Positions 3,861 to 5,258 of a stretch of DNA of 5,258 bases are shown here, piece by piece. Source of the stretch: Acidobacteriaceae bacterium (lineage in GTDB: Bacteria > Acidobacteriota > Terriglobia > Terriglobales > Acidobacteriaceae); assembly GCA_003165095.1 (NCBI GenBank), contig PLSH01000161.1:1-5258 (forward strand), read 5' to 3'. A model generated the notes under the pieces. The model had not been told where the DNA came from. It saw only the letters and a list, made by a program, of their open reading frames with translations, and made no database searches. The first letter of the stretch is position 1. Each line of letters starts with the position of its first letter. The position numbers and the translations under genes were made by a program.

Positions 3861-5258
3861 CTATTGCGTGACCGGCTGCGCGGGCAGCGCCTTCGGAGCC
3901 TTCAAATGAGGCGCATTGGGCTGGGCCGGCGTCTTCGGCGCGCTGGCCGCGGCAGCAACCGGCGGAGCCGATGGGAAGGCCGGCCCCTTTTTGATGTTCA
4001 GGTCGCCGTTATCGGAACTCAGGTAAATTCTGGGTCCTCCCGATCCGATCTTCCCGCTCACCGTCTTATTCTCGTCGCCGCTTACCGTCAGGCCAAATTC
4101 CGTTTGAATGTCCCCGTTGTGAGCTTGGCCATCCACGGTGCCCGAGGCATTCGGCGGCAATGTCAGCTCCACATCGCCCTTGCTGTTCTTCGCCTCGACG
4201 TTATAAGAGCCCGCCGGCTCAACGGAGATGCGGCCGTCGCGGTTTTCCACGTAGCTGTCACCGTAAATCTGGCTCAGGTCAACGTCTTTGGCATGCGTCA
4301 CCACATGCACCCCGCCCTCGGCCTCGGTTACGCGCAGGTCGTCGGAATCAAGAGTCAGGTCGCCCGGTAGCGCCGCTACTTCAAGGTCCGTCACCGACGT
4401 GTGCAGTTTGATAGCACCGGAGACGCTCTCCATGTGCACTTCTCCGAAGATCTCTCCGTTAATAGTGACCCGCCCCTTGAGTTCGGAGAGAGTCAGGTCG
4501 TTGAAATCTCCGTCGGCGGTCAGGTCGCCCGTGATCTCGTGGGCTGAAAAATCATGCTTGCCGTTGGAGATATGCGCCTCCACCGGGCCCGTGATGGTGT
4601 TCAGATGCGTGTCTCCGTTCGGCACGTTCACTACGATTCCGGCGCCCAGTCCCGCCGCGGTCAGGTCGCCCCTGCCGGCGTTCACCTGCACCTTCGCGTT
4701 CAGGGGAACGGTCACCGTCAGGTTGAGCCGCCCTTTGTTGTTCCCTTCCGACTTCACGAGCACCGCGCTTCCGCTGACCGTGATGTTCGGCGCTTCCGCT
4801 TTCCAGATGTTTCTGGCGTCGTTGTCGGAGTCGGCAAAGGCCACTTCGTGGGCCTGCACCTCGACATTCGATCCATCCACCGCCGTCACGCTCACATCGC
4901 CGCGCGGATTTTCGATGTCGATCGTCGCGTTGGCCGGAACCTGAGAGTTCAGCACCTGCTGGTCGTTATCGTGCTCCGGCTGGCCAAAGGAGTTGAAGAA
5001 ATCGGCGCCGTTGCCGTTCCATTGCGAAAACCAGGGGCCCATGTGGCGCCATCCAGACGATCCAAAGCCCAGGAATGCCAGCAGAATCAGGATGCCCACA
5101 AAGTTCCCGCTGCGGCGCACCGGAGTTTGCCGGCGCATGTCCAGTCCCCACTCGGCCAGCAATGCCAGGCCGGCGCCAATCAGCAGCAACGGCCACCAGC
5201 GCGCATACCACGCCCAGAATTCTCCGGCGCCGATGTGGCCCGTTATCACTAACATAGC
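3861..5258 (-). CDS. DUF4097-type beta-strand-repeat membrane protein, N-terminus outside window
   Basis: This envelope protein of unknown function carries a DUF4097-type repeated beta-strand (adhesin-like, probable beta-helix) domain. The frame stays open to the window edge, so the ATG at 5255 may be internal. Numbered from it (464 residues), a hydrophobic helix spans about 21-36 (WPLLLIGAGLALLAEW), followed by a basic loop MRRQTPVRR and a second helix at about 51-65 (NFVGILILLAFLGFG). The positive-inside rule puts the loop in the cytoplasm and the rest outside the membrane. From about 108 to 423 come many short GD/GxV turns (GDVSV, GDLTA, GDTHL, GDLTAD, GRVTI, GAIKLH, GDLTLD, GDVELTLPP, GDIQTEF, GDLNIKK). 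The last 40 residues are a Pro/Ala-rich low-complexity tail. Family members often accompany anti-sigma or stress loci, but none is visible here. No catalytic motif was seen. It converges on alr and shares its terminator. Confidence 0.85.
   Translation of the reverse strand, partial: AMLVITGHIGAGEFWAWYARWWPLLLIGAGLALLAEWGLDMRRQTPVRRSGNFVGILILLAFLGFGSSGWRHMGPWFSQWNGNGADFFNSFGQPEHDNDQQVLNSQVPANATIDIENPRGDVSVTAVDGSNVEVQAHEVAFADSDNDARNIWKAEAPNITVSGSAVLVKSEGNNKGRLNLTVTVPLNAKVQVNAGRGDLTAAGLGAGIVVNVPNGDTHLNTITGPVEAHISNGKHDFSAHEITGDLTADGDFNDLTLSELKGRVTINGEIFGEVHMESVSGAIKLHTSVTDLEVAALPGDLTLDSDDLRVTEAEGGVHVVTHAKDVDLSQIYGDSYVENRDGRISVEPAGSYNVEAKNSKGDVELTLPPNASGTVDGQAHNGDIQTEFGLTVSGDENKTVSGKIGSGGPRIYLSSDNGDLNIKKGPAFPSAPPVAAAASAPKTPAQPNAPHLKAPKALPAQPVTQ
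4354..4671 (-). repeat. Dispersed exact 12-mer encoding GDLT turns
   Basis: GTCAGGTCGCCC (plus-strand reading) occurs at 4354-4365, 4519-4530 and 4660-4671, each time encoding GDLT in the DUF4097 gene. Near copies lie at 3998 and 4492. The repeat reflects the beta-strand repeat of the protein with the same codons reused. It points to repeat amplification or shared codon bias rather than a separate DNA element. Confidence 0.7.

Noticed and set aside
4288..5252. Long plus-strand frames (218 and 232 codons) opposite the DUF4097 gene
   Set aside because: They are Ser/Pro/Arg-biased shadows with no family features; the minus-strand frame has helices and regular beta-repeat motifs.

Overview
The window is GC-rich and gene-dense, and reads as chromosomal DNA from a soil-type bacterium, most likely an Acidobacteriota (Acidobacteriaceae/Terriglobales-like) member. 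That guess rests on gene style: a signal-peptide YncE/YVTN propeller with a GHEV...VPIYGNSGVG start, a two-helix DUF4097 protein, and a YkgJ-type protein placed directly before alr. It is an inference from remembered families, not a search result.

Layout. (1) 1-516, plus strand: the 3' end of a 2-oxo acid dehydrogenase E2 acyltransferase gene. (2) 550-1542, minus strand: a secreted seven-bladed YncE-like propeller, convergent with E2; a TTG start with a good ribosome binding site fits better than the longer ATG reading. (3) 1543-1880: about 340 bases with no intact gene. This gap holds the 3' end of a HicB-like antitoxin gene, a possible AraC-regulator N-terminal scrap joined to it in another frame, a small hairpin and an 18-bp tandem repeat. 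(4) 1881-2495, plus: a YkgJ-like cysteine-cluster metal-binding protein. (5) 2538-3737, plus: alanine racemase, probably co-transcribed with gene 4. (6) 3738-3860: a convergent intergenic region with a strong two-way terminator hairpin. (7) 3861-5258, minus: a DUF4097 envelope protein with two membrane helices, its N-terminus cut by the window edge.

How they work together: only ykgJ-alr looks like an operon. Alanine racemase supplies D-alanine for peptidoglycan, and the YkgJ partner is a predicted metal binder of unknown role. The propeller and the DUF4097 protein are both predicted to act outside the cytoplasm, but nothing here links them to each other. I see no phage, transposon, CRISPR or defence system. 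The least ordinary part is the 1543-1880 gap, which looks like the scar of a lost toxin-antitoxin or regulator locus rather than a new working system.
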